The translations under genes were made by a program, and so were the position numbers. 64,000 nucleotides of DNA from Streptomyces sp. ISL-98. GTDB taxonomy: Bacteria; Actinomycetota; Actinomycetes; Streptomycetales; Streptomycetaceae. Positions 52,467 to 59,462 of the stretch are shown here, piece after piece. The stretch spans positions 18,419 to 82,418 of the forward strand of contig NZ_JAGGPB010000042.1 of the NCBI RefSeq assembly GCF_018614055.1. Direction: 5' to 3'. Numbering within the stretch: position 1 is the stretch's first letter; each line of letters begins with the position of its first letter. The notes beneath the pieces are model-generated. The model was not told where the DNA came from. It ran no database searches and saw only the letters and a program-made list of their open reading frames with translations.

Positions 52467-52955
52467 ATGACGACGGTGATGGCTGATCCGAAGGTGGCGG
52501 CGCTGGTGGCGACCCGGTCGCTGAACCCGCACCCGGAGAAGGTGACCGACGTGGTGTTCCTGGCCTCGCGGTTCTGCGACGCCAGGGACGTGGTGCAGGT
52601 CAAGTACGAGATGGTGCGCCGAGTGCGGATCGACAAGGTGCCCGTCACGCAGGCGGCCCGTGCCTTCGGCTACTGCCGTCAGGCGTTCTATGAGGTCGCC
52701 GCGGCCCTGGACGCCGGCGGCCCGAGCGCCCTGGCCGCCGGGAAGCCGGGCCCCAAGGGTCCGATCAAGCTCACCGAGGCGGTGATGGTGCAGGTCGAGG
52801 GCTGGCTGGCAGACGAGCCGGCCCTGAAATCCCGGGAGCTGGCCGAGCGGGTGGAGACCGTCTTCGGCTTTCCGGTCCATCCCCGTTCGGTGGAACGTGC
52901 ACTGGCTCGTCGGCGGGAGGCCAGCGACCCGGAGGAGCCCATAGTCCGCTCCTGA
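52467..52955 (+). CDS. Helix-turn-helix protein of the recombinase transposon, copy 2
   Basis: A 162-residue protein matching the copy-1 gene: RDVVQVKYEMVRRVRIDKVP, the helix-turn-helix AARAFGYCRQAFYEVAAAL, the linker GKPGPKGPIKLTEAVM and a final SRELAERVETVFGFPVHPRSVERAL. It ends CGC TCC TGA, and the conserved third frame follows directly in +1. It probably binds the element's DNA. Confidence 0.75.
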   Translation: MTTVMADPKVAALVATRSLNPHPEKVTDVVFLASRFCDARDVVQVKYEMVRRVRIDKVPVTQAARAFGYCRQAFYEVAAALDAGGPSALAAGKPGPKGPIKLTEAVMVQVEGWLADEPALKSRELAERVETVFGFPVHPRSVERALARRREASDPEEPIVRS

Positions 52956-53199
52956 ACCGGAAGTTGCCGCAGGCGTTGAGAACTACGAGCGTCTGCGCGG
53001 GGCGTCCGTCGGGCCGCGGCACGGGCTCGCGGTGCTGGCTGCCAAAGGTCTGGTCACGTTCCTGCGGGTGACCGCCACCCTGGCGAGTGCCGCCCCGCGA
53101 CGGCTTCCGGTCTCGGCGGCGCCACCGAGCCTGTTGGGACCGGTGGACCCGGAAATCATTCGTGTCTGGTCCCGGATGGTCCTGGCGCATGCTCCTTGA
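52951..53199 (+). CDS. Third frame of the transposon, copy 2, without a start codon
   Basis: After the TGA at 52953-52955 the +1 frame reads EPEVAAGVENYERLRGASV, VLAAKGLVTFLRV and EIIRVWSRMVLAHA before its own TGA. It matches the copy-1 third frame (YE-LR-A, VLAAKG, V-x-x-MxLAH). The frame opens only at 52945, and no ATG, GTG or TTG precedes the conserved YERLR segment. A ribosome reading TCC TGA could slip +1 to CCT GAA, making a fusion with the helix-turn-helix protein of ~245 residues. Confidence 0.5.
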   Translation, partial: PEPEVAAGVENYERLRGASVGPRHGLAVLAAKGLVTFLRVTATLASAAPRRLPVSAAPPSLLGPVDPEIIRVWSRMVLAHAP

Positions 53200-53228
53200 C
53201 CTGCGCGATTCACGTACTGGAGTGGGCG

Positions 53229-55327
53229 ATGAATGAGCAGCTGTTCGGGCCCGCACTCAAGGTGACTGCTGATCATCTCGCCCGCAACGCGTATCTCTAT
53301 GTCCGTCAGAGTTCGATCAAGCAGGTCCTGCACAACACCGAGTCGACGGTGCGGCAGTACGGGCTCAAGAGCCGGGCGGTCGCGCTGGGCTGGCCCGCCG
53401 ACCGGATCATCGTCATTGACACCGACCAAGGCCAGTCCGGCGCCACCGCCACCGACCGGGAGGGCTTCCAGCGTCTGGTCACCGAGGTCGGCATGGGCCA
53501 CGCCGGAATCGTGCTCGGCCTGGAGGTATCCCGCCTCGCACGCAACAACACCGACTGGCACAGGCTCCTCGAAATCTGCGCCATGTCCGGGACGCTGATC
53601 CTGGACGAGGACGGCCTATACGACCCCCGCGATTTCAACGACCGGTTGCTGCTGGGTCTCAAAGGATCAATGTCAGAAGCGGAGTTGCACCTGCTCAAGG
53701 CACGTCTTCGGGGCGGACAACTATCCAAGGCCCGGCGCGGGGACCTGATCAGTCCCATTCCGATCGGCTTGGTCTACGACCCCTCGGGCAAGGTCGTACT
53801 CGACCCCGATGCCGCGATCGTCGCCGCGATCCGCGCGGTCTTCGACTACTTCGACGCCACCGGCTCGGCCACCGCTGTGGTGAAGGCGTTCAACCACGAC
53901 GGCCTGCGACTGCCCCGGCGCCTGAAGCACGGCCCGGACAAAGGGAAGGTCGTCTGGGCGCCGGCCGCGCATTCACGGATTCTGAAGATCCTGCACAATC
54001 CGCGCTATGCCGGAGCGTTCTTCTACGGCCGCTACCAGCACAAACCCAGCCCCGGCAGCGGGAAGAACGGGCCACAGCTGCGACCACGCGAGGAGTGGAT
54101 CGCGCTCTTCCCAAACCACCACCCCGGCTTCATCACCTTCGAAAAATACGAGGCCAACGAGGCCAAACTCGTCGCCAACGCCACCGCTCACGGGAAAGAC
54201 CGCCGGCACGGCCCGCCGCGCGAGGGCCCCGCCCTGCTGCAGGGCATCACGGTCTGCGGGATCTGCGGACGCCGCATGACCGTGCGCTACCACCAGCGCA
54301 AAGACCGCGTCGAGCCCGAGTACGTCTGCCAGGCCAGAGGCATCGAGCACGGCAACCCCGTCTGCCAGCGCGTCCACGGCGCCGGCGTCGACGCCGCCGT
54401 CGGACATCTGCTGGTACAGGCACTGACCCCACTCGCGCTGGAGGCCGCCCTGGCGGTCGCCGAAGAACTGGCCAACCGAGCCGACGACGCCGACCGGCTG
54501 CGGGCCGCCACAGTCGAACGCGCCCGCTACCAAGCAGACCTGGCCCGGCGCCGCTATCTCGCAGTCGACCCGGACAACCGCCTGGTCGCCACCAGCCTGG
54601 AAGCCGACTGGAACGCCTCCTTGCGTGAACTCGCCGAGGCCACCGATACCTACGAGAAGACGAAAGCCTCCGGCATCGATGCCCTGGACGACACCCAGCG
54701 GGCCCGGATCACCGCCCTGGCCAGCGACTTCCCGAAACTGTGGAACGACCCGGCCACCCCGGTGCGGGAACGCAAACGCCTAGTCAGACTACTGATCACC
54801 GACGTCACCCTGGCCCGCGCCGAGCAGATCACCGCGCACGTCCGTCTCCGCGGCGGCCAGGAATACACCCTGACGATGCCCGTTCCGCTGGCGCCCTGGC
54901 AGATCCGCCAGACCCCGCCCGAAGTCGTCACCGCCATCGATCAGCTCCTGGACGACCACACCGACGGCCAGATCGCCAAGATTCTCACCGATCGCGGCCA
55001 CCTCAGCGGCAGCGGACACCCCCTTCAGGCCCGGATCATCCAGCACATCCGCACCGCCCACCGCCTCCTCAGCCACCCCCAACGGCTCGCTGACCAGGGC
55101 ATGGTCAGCCTGCGCGAGATCTCCCGCCGCCTGGAAGTGCACCCCAAGACCGTCAAGAAGTGGCGCGACGACGGACTACTGAGCGGCCGCCTGGCCAACG
55201 ACAAGGGCGAGTACTCTACCACCTGCCCGGCCCCGACTTCACCCGCCCCCGCATCGGCCGCCCACCGGCCTACGAGCTGGTCGACAACCCAACACCCGCC
55301 GCATCAACCGAAAGAAGCGCAGTATGA
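53229..55327 (+). pseudogene. Large serine recombinase, copy 2, frameshifted near the C-terminus
   Basis: ATG at 53229 (site GGAG) opens an intact catalytic part: YVRQSSIKQVLHNTEST with the nucleophile Ser, DTDQGQSGATATDREGF, EVSRLARNNTDWHRLLE, the Recombinase domain and a zinc ribbon (VCGICGRRMTVRYHQ). A final helix-turn-helix (REISRRLEVHPKTVKKWRDDG) is present. After LANDKGEY (about 55212) one base is missing relative to copy 1, where VYPLPGPDLVRP follows; the expected YHLPGPDFTRPRIGRP is in the other frame and would end at 55327. The shift makes the frame run on to 55682. Only the last ~35 residues are affected, so activity may remain. Confidence 0.8.
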
Positions 55328-55920
55328 ACCCCGAGGTTTGTCTTTTGGCTTCAGAGCGCGAGCTGGATCTACCAACGCCCCAACCACCCCCTTCGTACAA
55401 AGCGCCCCTTCAGCGGTTCACCCGCCCACGCATCCGCAGGGCCCTGCGGCGCCGGCCCACGCCGATCATCTCGCGCGACCTGGCAGCCCACCCGGCGGCG
55501 GTACTCGACTACGTCCGACGCACCTGCGAAAGCGTGCTGCGCTCCGACGAAATCGACACCCTGCTGGCCTTCGACAGCGATTACGACCGAGCGGGCGCCC
55601 GCACCTTCGCATGCCTGCTCTACACCTTGGACCGCTGCGAAAGCGCCCTGTACTGGTGGCGGTTCGCCGCAGGAGCAGGTGACCCACTCGCCGCCCACCT
55701 GCTCGCCGCACACCACGCCGGCGCCGACTGCGTACGAGACGCCCGCCTGTGGCGCACCTTCGCCCGAATGCTCGGCTACACCCCCGACCGGCACCGCCCA
55801 CAGCCTGTCCAGGGCAGGGCCACCATCGCCGAAGGTCTCGCCCGCCAAGCGCCGTGGAACACCGAGCTGCGCAACTTCATGACGTTCGAACAGCTCCCCG
55901 ACGCTCTCGTCAGGCGCTGA
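55324..55920 (+). CDS. Hypothetical helical protein, 198 residues
   Basis: ATG at 55324 overlaps the expected native stop of the recombinase (ATGA). Residues ~40-198 look genuine: ISRDLAAHPAAVLDYVRRTC, YDRAGARTFACLLYTLDRCE, ALYWWRFAAGAGDPLAAHLL and WRTFARMLGYTPDRH, a helical, TPR/SEL1-like pattern. The first ~25 residues may come from the transposon end rather than the native gene. I recall similar uncharacterised proteins in streptomycete accessory regions. Function unknown. Confidence 0.6.
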   Translation: MNPEVCLLASERELDLPTPQPPPSYKAPLQRFTRPRIRRALRRRPTPIISRDLAAHPAAVLDYVRRTCESVLRSDEIDTLLAFDSDYDRAGARTFACLLYTLDRCESALYWWRFAAGAGDPLAAHLLAAHHAGADCVRDARLWRTFARMLGYTPDRHRPQPVQGRATIAEGLARQAPWNTELRNFMTFEQLPDALVRR

Positions 55921-56082
55921 CTCACTTCTGCGGCCGCGCTGGTGCCCCAGGGCAGAGGTGTCAGCGCGGCGCGGCAACGGCCACGTCGCCACCCAGCCTG
56001 AAGACCGGACCGACACATCAGCCCCCGGATAACGCCCAGGCCGACCGGGGGCTGCCGACCCATGCGTATAAGGAGCTACCCG

Positions 56083-56256
56083 ATGCCCTCCATCCCAGCC
56101 CGTCCTGCTCCTCGCCCTGGTCCGCTGACCCGGTTCGTGCGCTGGGCTGCCAGCCGTCGGCGTACTGCCCTCATGCACCTGCTGCGCGGAGTCTGTTACG
56201 GCACCGGAACCGCCCTGGCTGGAGTCCTCGGCGTGTGGATCCAGAGCCGTCTGTAA
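56083..56256 (+). CDS. Small membrane-associated protein
   Basis: ATG at 56083 has an excellent AAGGAG site 7 bases upstream and gives 57 residues. The first 35 are basic and Pro/Arg-rich (PRPGPLTRFVRWAASRRRTA); the last ~22 form one hydrophobic helix (LLRGVCYGTGTALAGVLG). Proteins of this shape are common on Streptomyces plasmids and integrative elements, some near spread (spd) genes. No further assignment is possible. Confidence 0.6.
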   Translation: MPSIPARPAPRPGPLTRFVRWAASRRRTALMHLLRGVCYGTGTALAGVLGVWIQSRL

Positions 56257-56274
56257 ACGTCCGCCGGACTGGCG

Positions 56275-56302
56275 AAGGGTACGGGTACGTACCCGTACCC
56301 TT
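56275..56302. promoter_or_regulatory. Perfect 28-bp palindrome, probable toxin-antitoxin operator
   Basis: The half-site AAGGGTACGGGTAC is followed at once by its exact complement, with no spacer. It ends 23 bases before the ATG of the ribbon-helix-helix antitoxin. Such antitoxins bind palindromes at their own promoter, with the toxin as co-repressor. The inner GGGTAC repeats would suit binding of two dimers. Confidence 0.75.
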
Positions 56303-56325
56303 GAGGGATGGGAAGGAGTACGACG

Positions 56326-56583
56326 ATGTCTGATGCCAATGTCCGTATCCCCGAGGAAGCCAAGGACCGGCTGGCCGCCATCGCGGCCGCCGAGGGCCTG
56401 TCGCTGCGCGCCTACCTGGCCCGCCTCGCCGAAACCCTGCTGACTCCACAAGAGCGCGCCGAGCGCGCAGAGCAGGCCCGAGCGGCACTGAAGAAGTGGA
56501 ACGGCTACGCCCCGTCCACGGCTGAAGAACACGACTTGGACAGTGAGCTGGACCGGCGCCTTGCCGAGGTGAAGAGCCGGTGA
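56326..56583 (+). CDS. Ribbon-helix-helix antitoxin of a VapBC-like pair
   Basis: ATG at 56326 has GGAAGGAG upstream and gives 85 residues. The N-terminus NVRIPEEAKDRLAAIAAAEG with LSLRAYLARLAETLL is a ribbon-helix-helix DNA-binding fold. The C-terminal half (ALKKWNGYAPSTAEEHDLDS) is the flexible, toxin-neutralising part. It overlaps the toxin gene by 4 bases (GTGA) and probably represses both through the palindrome at 56275-56302. Confidence 0.85.
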   Translation: MSDANVRIPEEAKDRLAAIAAAEGLSLRAYLARLAETLLTPQERAERAEQARAALKKWNGYAPSTAEEHDLDSELDRRLAEVKSR

Positions 56584-56960
56584 CTGAGCACATGCACATC
56601 GTGCTGGACGAGACGGCGATGGCCGCCGCCGGCCAGGGCAACATCCTCGCTTCCCGGCTCATCCACCGGGCTCACGCCGAATCCGGCTGGTTCCTGTATG
56701 CCCCGGCGTGCGCACTGGTCGAGGCAGAACGTGCCCGGCCGGGAACAGCCGAGCATCTGGCCGCCTTACCGGGCATCACGGTCGTCGACCTGGACCTGGC
56801 CGCCGCCTTGACTGTGGCACGCGAGGAAACATGGGCGGCGGCACACAGCCAGTACGCGGCGCAGCCCACGCCCGACCGGCCGGACGGCGCGATCGTCGCC
56901 ACCACCGTCCCGAAGCGGTGGGAGGGCGAACCAGTCCGCGTCCTGGACTTGAACCCCTGA
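56580..56960 (+). CDS. PIN-domain toxin, VapC-like
   Basis: GTG at 56580 overlaps the antitoxin stop; ATG at 56592 is an alternative. The 126-residue product has the acidic residues of a PIN ribonuclease: HIVLDETAMAAAG (first Asp), ACALVEAERARPG (Glu), LDLAAALTVAREE and PDGAIVATTVP (Asp near the end). VapC toxins cut tRNA or rRNA when the antitoxin is degraded. The pair is complete and probably functional. A broken relative lies at 30183-30327. Confidence 0.82.
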   Translation: MTEHMHIVLDETAMAAAGQGNILASRLIHRAHAESGWFLYAPACALVEAERARPGTAEHLAALPGITVVDLDLAAALTVAREETWAAAHSQYAAQPTPDRPDGAIVATTVPKRWEGEPVRVLDLNP

Positions 56961-57026
56961 ACCGGTCCCGCGCCGGCGCGGTGGCGTTCCGAGGTGATGT
57001 CAGACCTGCGGCCTAGGATCCGGCCG

Positions 57027-57224
57027 ATGGCAATCGAACTGATTGACGAGCTCATCGAGCTCGAACGGGCTGCGTGGGCCGAGCAGCAGGCGAACGCATT
57101 GACGGCGGAGGCTGCTGCACGGGTGCAGATGGCGATCACCGCGCATGCCCGGGCGACAGAGCAGAACCGGTATGAGGTGGAGAAGGAGCTCAAGCGGGTT
57201 GTCCGGCATCCTGCCGCGGAGTAA
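57027..57224 (+). CDS. Small helical hypothetical protein
   Basis: ATG at 57027 gives 65 residues forming one or two amphipathic helices (ELIDELIELERAAWAEQQAN and VQMAITAHARATEQNRYEVE). No strong binding site is seen. It follows the toxin gene by 66 bases and is closed by a terminator, so it may be a third gene of that transcript. Function unknown. Confidence 0.5.
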   Translation: MAIELIDELIELERAAWAEQQANALTAEAAARVQMAITAHARATEQNRYEVEKELKRVVRHPAAE

Positions 57225-57238
57225 CCCACGGAACACGC

Positions 57239-57268
57239 GAGCCCCGGCCTCCTTCGAGGTCGGGGCTC
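57239..57268 (+). terminator. Terminator after the VapBC region
   Basis: GAGCCCCGGCCT and AGGTCGGGGCTC pair with one G-T wobble around the 6-base loop CCTTCG, 14 bases after the stop at 57224. Confidence 0.75.
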
Positions 57269-57311
57269 TGGCGTGCTCGGCCTCCGCCGCCCCTCCCGAC
57301 TGGGTGATCCA

Positions 57312-57698
57312 TCAGAGGCGCCAGCTGCGGATCTTCTGGGCGCAGGCGAACGCGTCGGCCCCGGCCCGTACGTCCCTGGCGAGGTCGATGAAGCCGCCGT
57401 ACGGCTCGGTGAGTCCTTCACCGGAAGCCTGCATGTAGGAGATCGCGATGAGCGCGGCGAAGGTCGGGTTGCGCGCGGGCAGTGGTCGGACGCTCACGAT
57501 CTCGTGGAAGAGCGCGGCCGCCCGCCACGAGGCGTCAGGCAGATAGCCGAGCTTGGGGGTGTTGACCTTGTGACGTGCTACCGCGGCGACCAGCCCGGAG
57601 AAGTCACTGACCTCCAGGGCCTTGGGCAGGAACTCGGTCTGCTGTTCGAGGAGCCACGCTACGTCGATGTACAGCTCAGGCGGCTCTACCGTTTTCAC
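57312..57698 (-). CDS. Doc-like (Fic-fold) toxin
   Basis: GTG at 57698 with GGGAGGA upstream gives 128 residues: LYIDVAWLLEQQTEFLPKAL, SGLVAAVARHKVNTPKLG, AAWRAAALFHEIVSVRPL-like ASWRAAALFHEIVSVRPLPA, then RNPTFAALIAISYMQASGEG. This is the layout of streptomycete Doc-type toxins; in the canonical HPFxDGN motif the His is replaced here (VRPLPARN), a change also seen in actinobacterial relatives. Doc phosphorylates elongation factor Tu. Its likely antitoxin is the ribbon-helix-helix gene at 59132-59386, now separated by an inserted IS110. Confidence 0.72.
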   Translation of the reverse strand: MKTVEPPELYIDVAWLLEQQTEFLPKALEVSDFSGLVAAVARHKVNTPKLGYLPDASWRAAALFHEIVSVRPLPARNPTFAALIAISYMQASGEGLTEPYGGFIDLARDVRAGADAFACAQKIRSWRL

Positions 57699-57735
57699 CG
57701 GGTTGGTCCTCCCGTTCGTATGGTGGGGGCACCCA

Positions 57736-57804
57736 GAGGTGCCGGGTGTGGCTCTCAGGCGGCTGCCGCTTTGTGGCTTCCGATGCTTCGCCGCCCGGCA
57801 CCTC
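57736..57804 (-). promoter_or_regulatory. Inverted repeat upstream of the Doc-like toxin
   Basis: GAGGTGCCGGG (57736-57746) pairs perfectly with CCCGGCACCTC (57794-57804) across 47 bases. On the transcript of the former operon it would lie between antitoxin and toxin. A role in limiting toxin synthesis is only a guess. Confidence 0.35.
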
Positions 57805-57822
57805 ACGACGACTCGGCCGCCG

Positions 57823-59125
57823 ATTAGGAAGTGCGAATCAGTCGCTGTGTAGAGCAATGCCGGCGAGGTCGTCCGTGGTACGAACTGCACGCACACGTAC
57901 GTCAGGAGCACGATGAGCCGGATATGGGCGGGGGTCGACAGCGGGAAGGGCCACCATCACGGACTCGCGCTGGACGCCGAGGGCAAGACGTTGTTGTCGC
58001 GGAGGGTGGCCAACGATGAGCCCGAGCTGCTGACACTGATCGGAGATGTCCTCGGCCTGGCCGACGGTCGCCCGGTCACCTGGGCCATTGACATGACCGG
58101 CGGGGAGCCCGCGCTGCTGCTGGCTCTGCTGATCAACCACGGCCAGGAAGTGCTTTACATCCCCGGCCGTCTGGTGAACCGGGCCTCCGACGGCTACCGC
58201 GGCGAGGGCAAGACCGATGCCCGCGACGCCTACGTGATTGCCGACCAGGCCAGAATGCGCCGCGACCTGCGGGCCATCCGCCCCGGCGACGAAGCCGCCA
58301 TCGAACTCAAGCTGCTGACCGGACGCCGATCCGACCTGGTCGAGGACCGCACCCGCTCCGTGAACCGGCTGCGCGGCACCCTGCTGAGCATGTTCCCGGC
58401 CCTGGAACGGGCCCTGGACGTGACCAACACCGGCCCGCTCAAGCTGCTGACGGGCTACCAGACTCCTGCGGCCATCCGACGTGCTGGGGTCTCGCGGCTG
58501 GCGAAGTGGCTGGCCAACCGCAAGGTTCGAAATGCGCGAGCCCTGGCCGAATCGGCCGTCGGGGCCGCTGAACGTCAGCACACCGCCATTCCCGGGGAGA
58601 AGACCATCGCGAAGCTGGTCCGCACCCTGGCCGAGGAGGTGATGGCCCTCAACGAGCAGATCTCCGAGATGGACAAGCTCATCGAGGGCCGGTTTCGCGA
58701 GCACGAACTCGCCGACATAGTCCAAAGCGTCCCGGGCATCGGCGCGATCCTCGGCGCCGAGTTCCTCGCCGCCGTCGGCGGCGGCCTGGACGACTTCGAC
58801 TCCCCGGACGCCCTGGCGGCCTTCGCCGGCGTCGCCCCCGCACCACGCGACTCCGGCAAGGTCAGCGGCAACCTCCACCGGCCAACCGTCTACCACCGCA
58901 GACTCCAACGCGTCTTCTACACCTCCGCGTTGGTCAGCGTCCGCTGCGATGCCAACTCCCGCCGCTTCTACGACAGGAAGCGCGCCGAGGGGAAGAAGCA
59001 CGTCCAAGCCGTGCTCGCCCTCGCCCGTCGACGCGTCAACGTCCTGTGGGCCCTGATCCGTGACCGACGGTGCTACCAAGTCACACCACCAGTGACTACA
59101 GCCGCTTGACAACAGCATTAGGAAG
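57823..59125. mobile_element. IS110-family element flanked by a 9-bp direct repeat
   Basis: ATTAGGAAG occurs at 57823-57831 and again at 59117-59125, 81 bases before the transposase start and 7 bases after its stop. IS110 elements are flanked by such short core repeats. The left non-coding end is short for a full bridge RNA, so the exact boundary remains uncertain. Confidence 0.6.
57913..59109 (+). CDS. IS110-family transposase
   Basis: ATG at 57913 (site CAGGAG) gives 398 residues. The DEDD domain has WAGVDSGKGHHHGLALD (Asp), VTWAIDMTGGEPALLL (Asp/Glu) and KTDARDAYVIADQA (Asp pair). The C-terminal domain has VQSVPGIGAILGAEFLAAVG, FAGVAPAPRDSGKV with the Ser region, and YHRRLQRVFYTSAL. It is intact and only distantly related to the IS110 at 15994-17256; it resembles the IS116/IS117 group of Streptomyces. 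Its insertion separates an RHH gene from a Doc-like toxin gene. Confidence 0.9.
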   Translation: MSRIWAGVDSGKGHHHGLALDAEGKTLLSRRVANDEPELLTLIGDVLGLADGRPVTWAIDMTGGEPALLLALLINHGQEVLYIPGRLVNRASDGYRGEGKTDARDAYVIADQARMRRDLRAIRPGDEAAIELKLLTGRRSDLVEDRTRSVNRLRGTLLSMFPALERALDVTNTGPLKLLTGYQTPAAIRRAGVSRLAKWLANRKVRNARALAESAVGAAERQHTAIPGEKTIAKLVRTLAEEVMALNEQISEMDKLIEGRFREHELADIVQSVPGIGAILGAEFLAAVGGGLDDFDSPDALAAFAGVAPAPRDSGKVSGNLHRPTVYHRRLQRVFYTSALVSVRCDANSRRFYDRKRAEGKKHVQAVLALARRRVNVLWALIRDRRCYQVTPPVTTAA

Positions 59126-59131
59126 CATCGG

Positions 59132-59386
59132 TCAGGCGGCCCTCGTGCCGGAACGGTCGGAGGCGTCGGGCTCCTCGTTGGGGAACGCGGCAGCGAACTC
59201 CTCGATCAGGCCCGACTTCTTCAGCTCACGGAAACGGGCCGCCGCCAGCTCCAGCCGGGGGTCTCGCTCGGCGGCCTCCGTGAGCAGCGCGGTCACCGTC
59301 GTCTTCTCTGCCTCGGCGCGCAGCTTGAGCCGCTCTGCCGTCTCCGGACTGATCCGGATGGTGATCTTTTCCGTCTTCTCGCCCAT
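59132..59386 (-). CDS. Ribbon-helix-helix protein, probable antitoxin of the Doc-like toxin
   Basis: ATG at 59386 gives 84 residues: EKITIRISPETAERLKLRAE and EKTTVTALLTEAAERDPRLE form a ribbon-helix-helix domain, followed by an acidic helical tail (ELKKSGLIEEFAAAFPNEEP). A near-palindrome TGTACAGCGCTTGCCATACA (59396-59415) just upstream is a likely operator. On the minus strand the next gene, beyond the IS110, is the Doc-like toxin. Removing the IS110 would place the two in one operon about 140 bases apart. Confidence 0.72.
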   Translation of the reverse strand: MGEKTEKITIRISPETAERLKLRAEAEKTTVTALLTEAAERDPRLELAAARFRELKKSGLIEEFAAAFPNEEPDASDRSGTRAA

Positions 59387-59462
59387 ACCGAGCACTGTAC
59401 AGCGCTTGCCATACAATGGGCAGGGATCCCTTGAACGGCGTCGAGGCGGCAGCCCGGCGCGC

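Larger units (their letters stand above)
51990..55346. mobile_element. Four-gene serine-recombinase transposon, copy 2
   Basis: Same gene order and spacing as 31744-35149: DUF5372-like, helix-turn-helix, third frame, serine recombinase. Proteins are about 55-65% identical to copy 1 by eye, so the two are distinct elements, not a recent duplication. Ends are estimated by analogy with copy 1; no split target gene fixes them here. The recombinase has a frameshift near its C-terminus. Confidence 0.65.
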
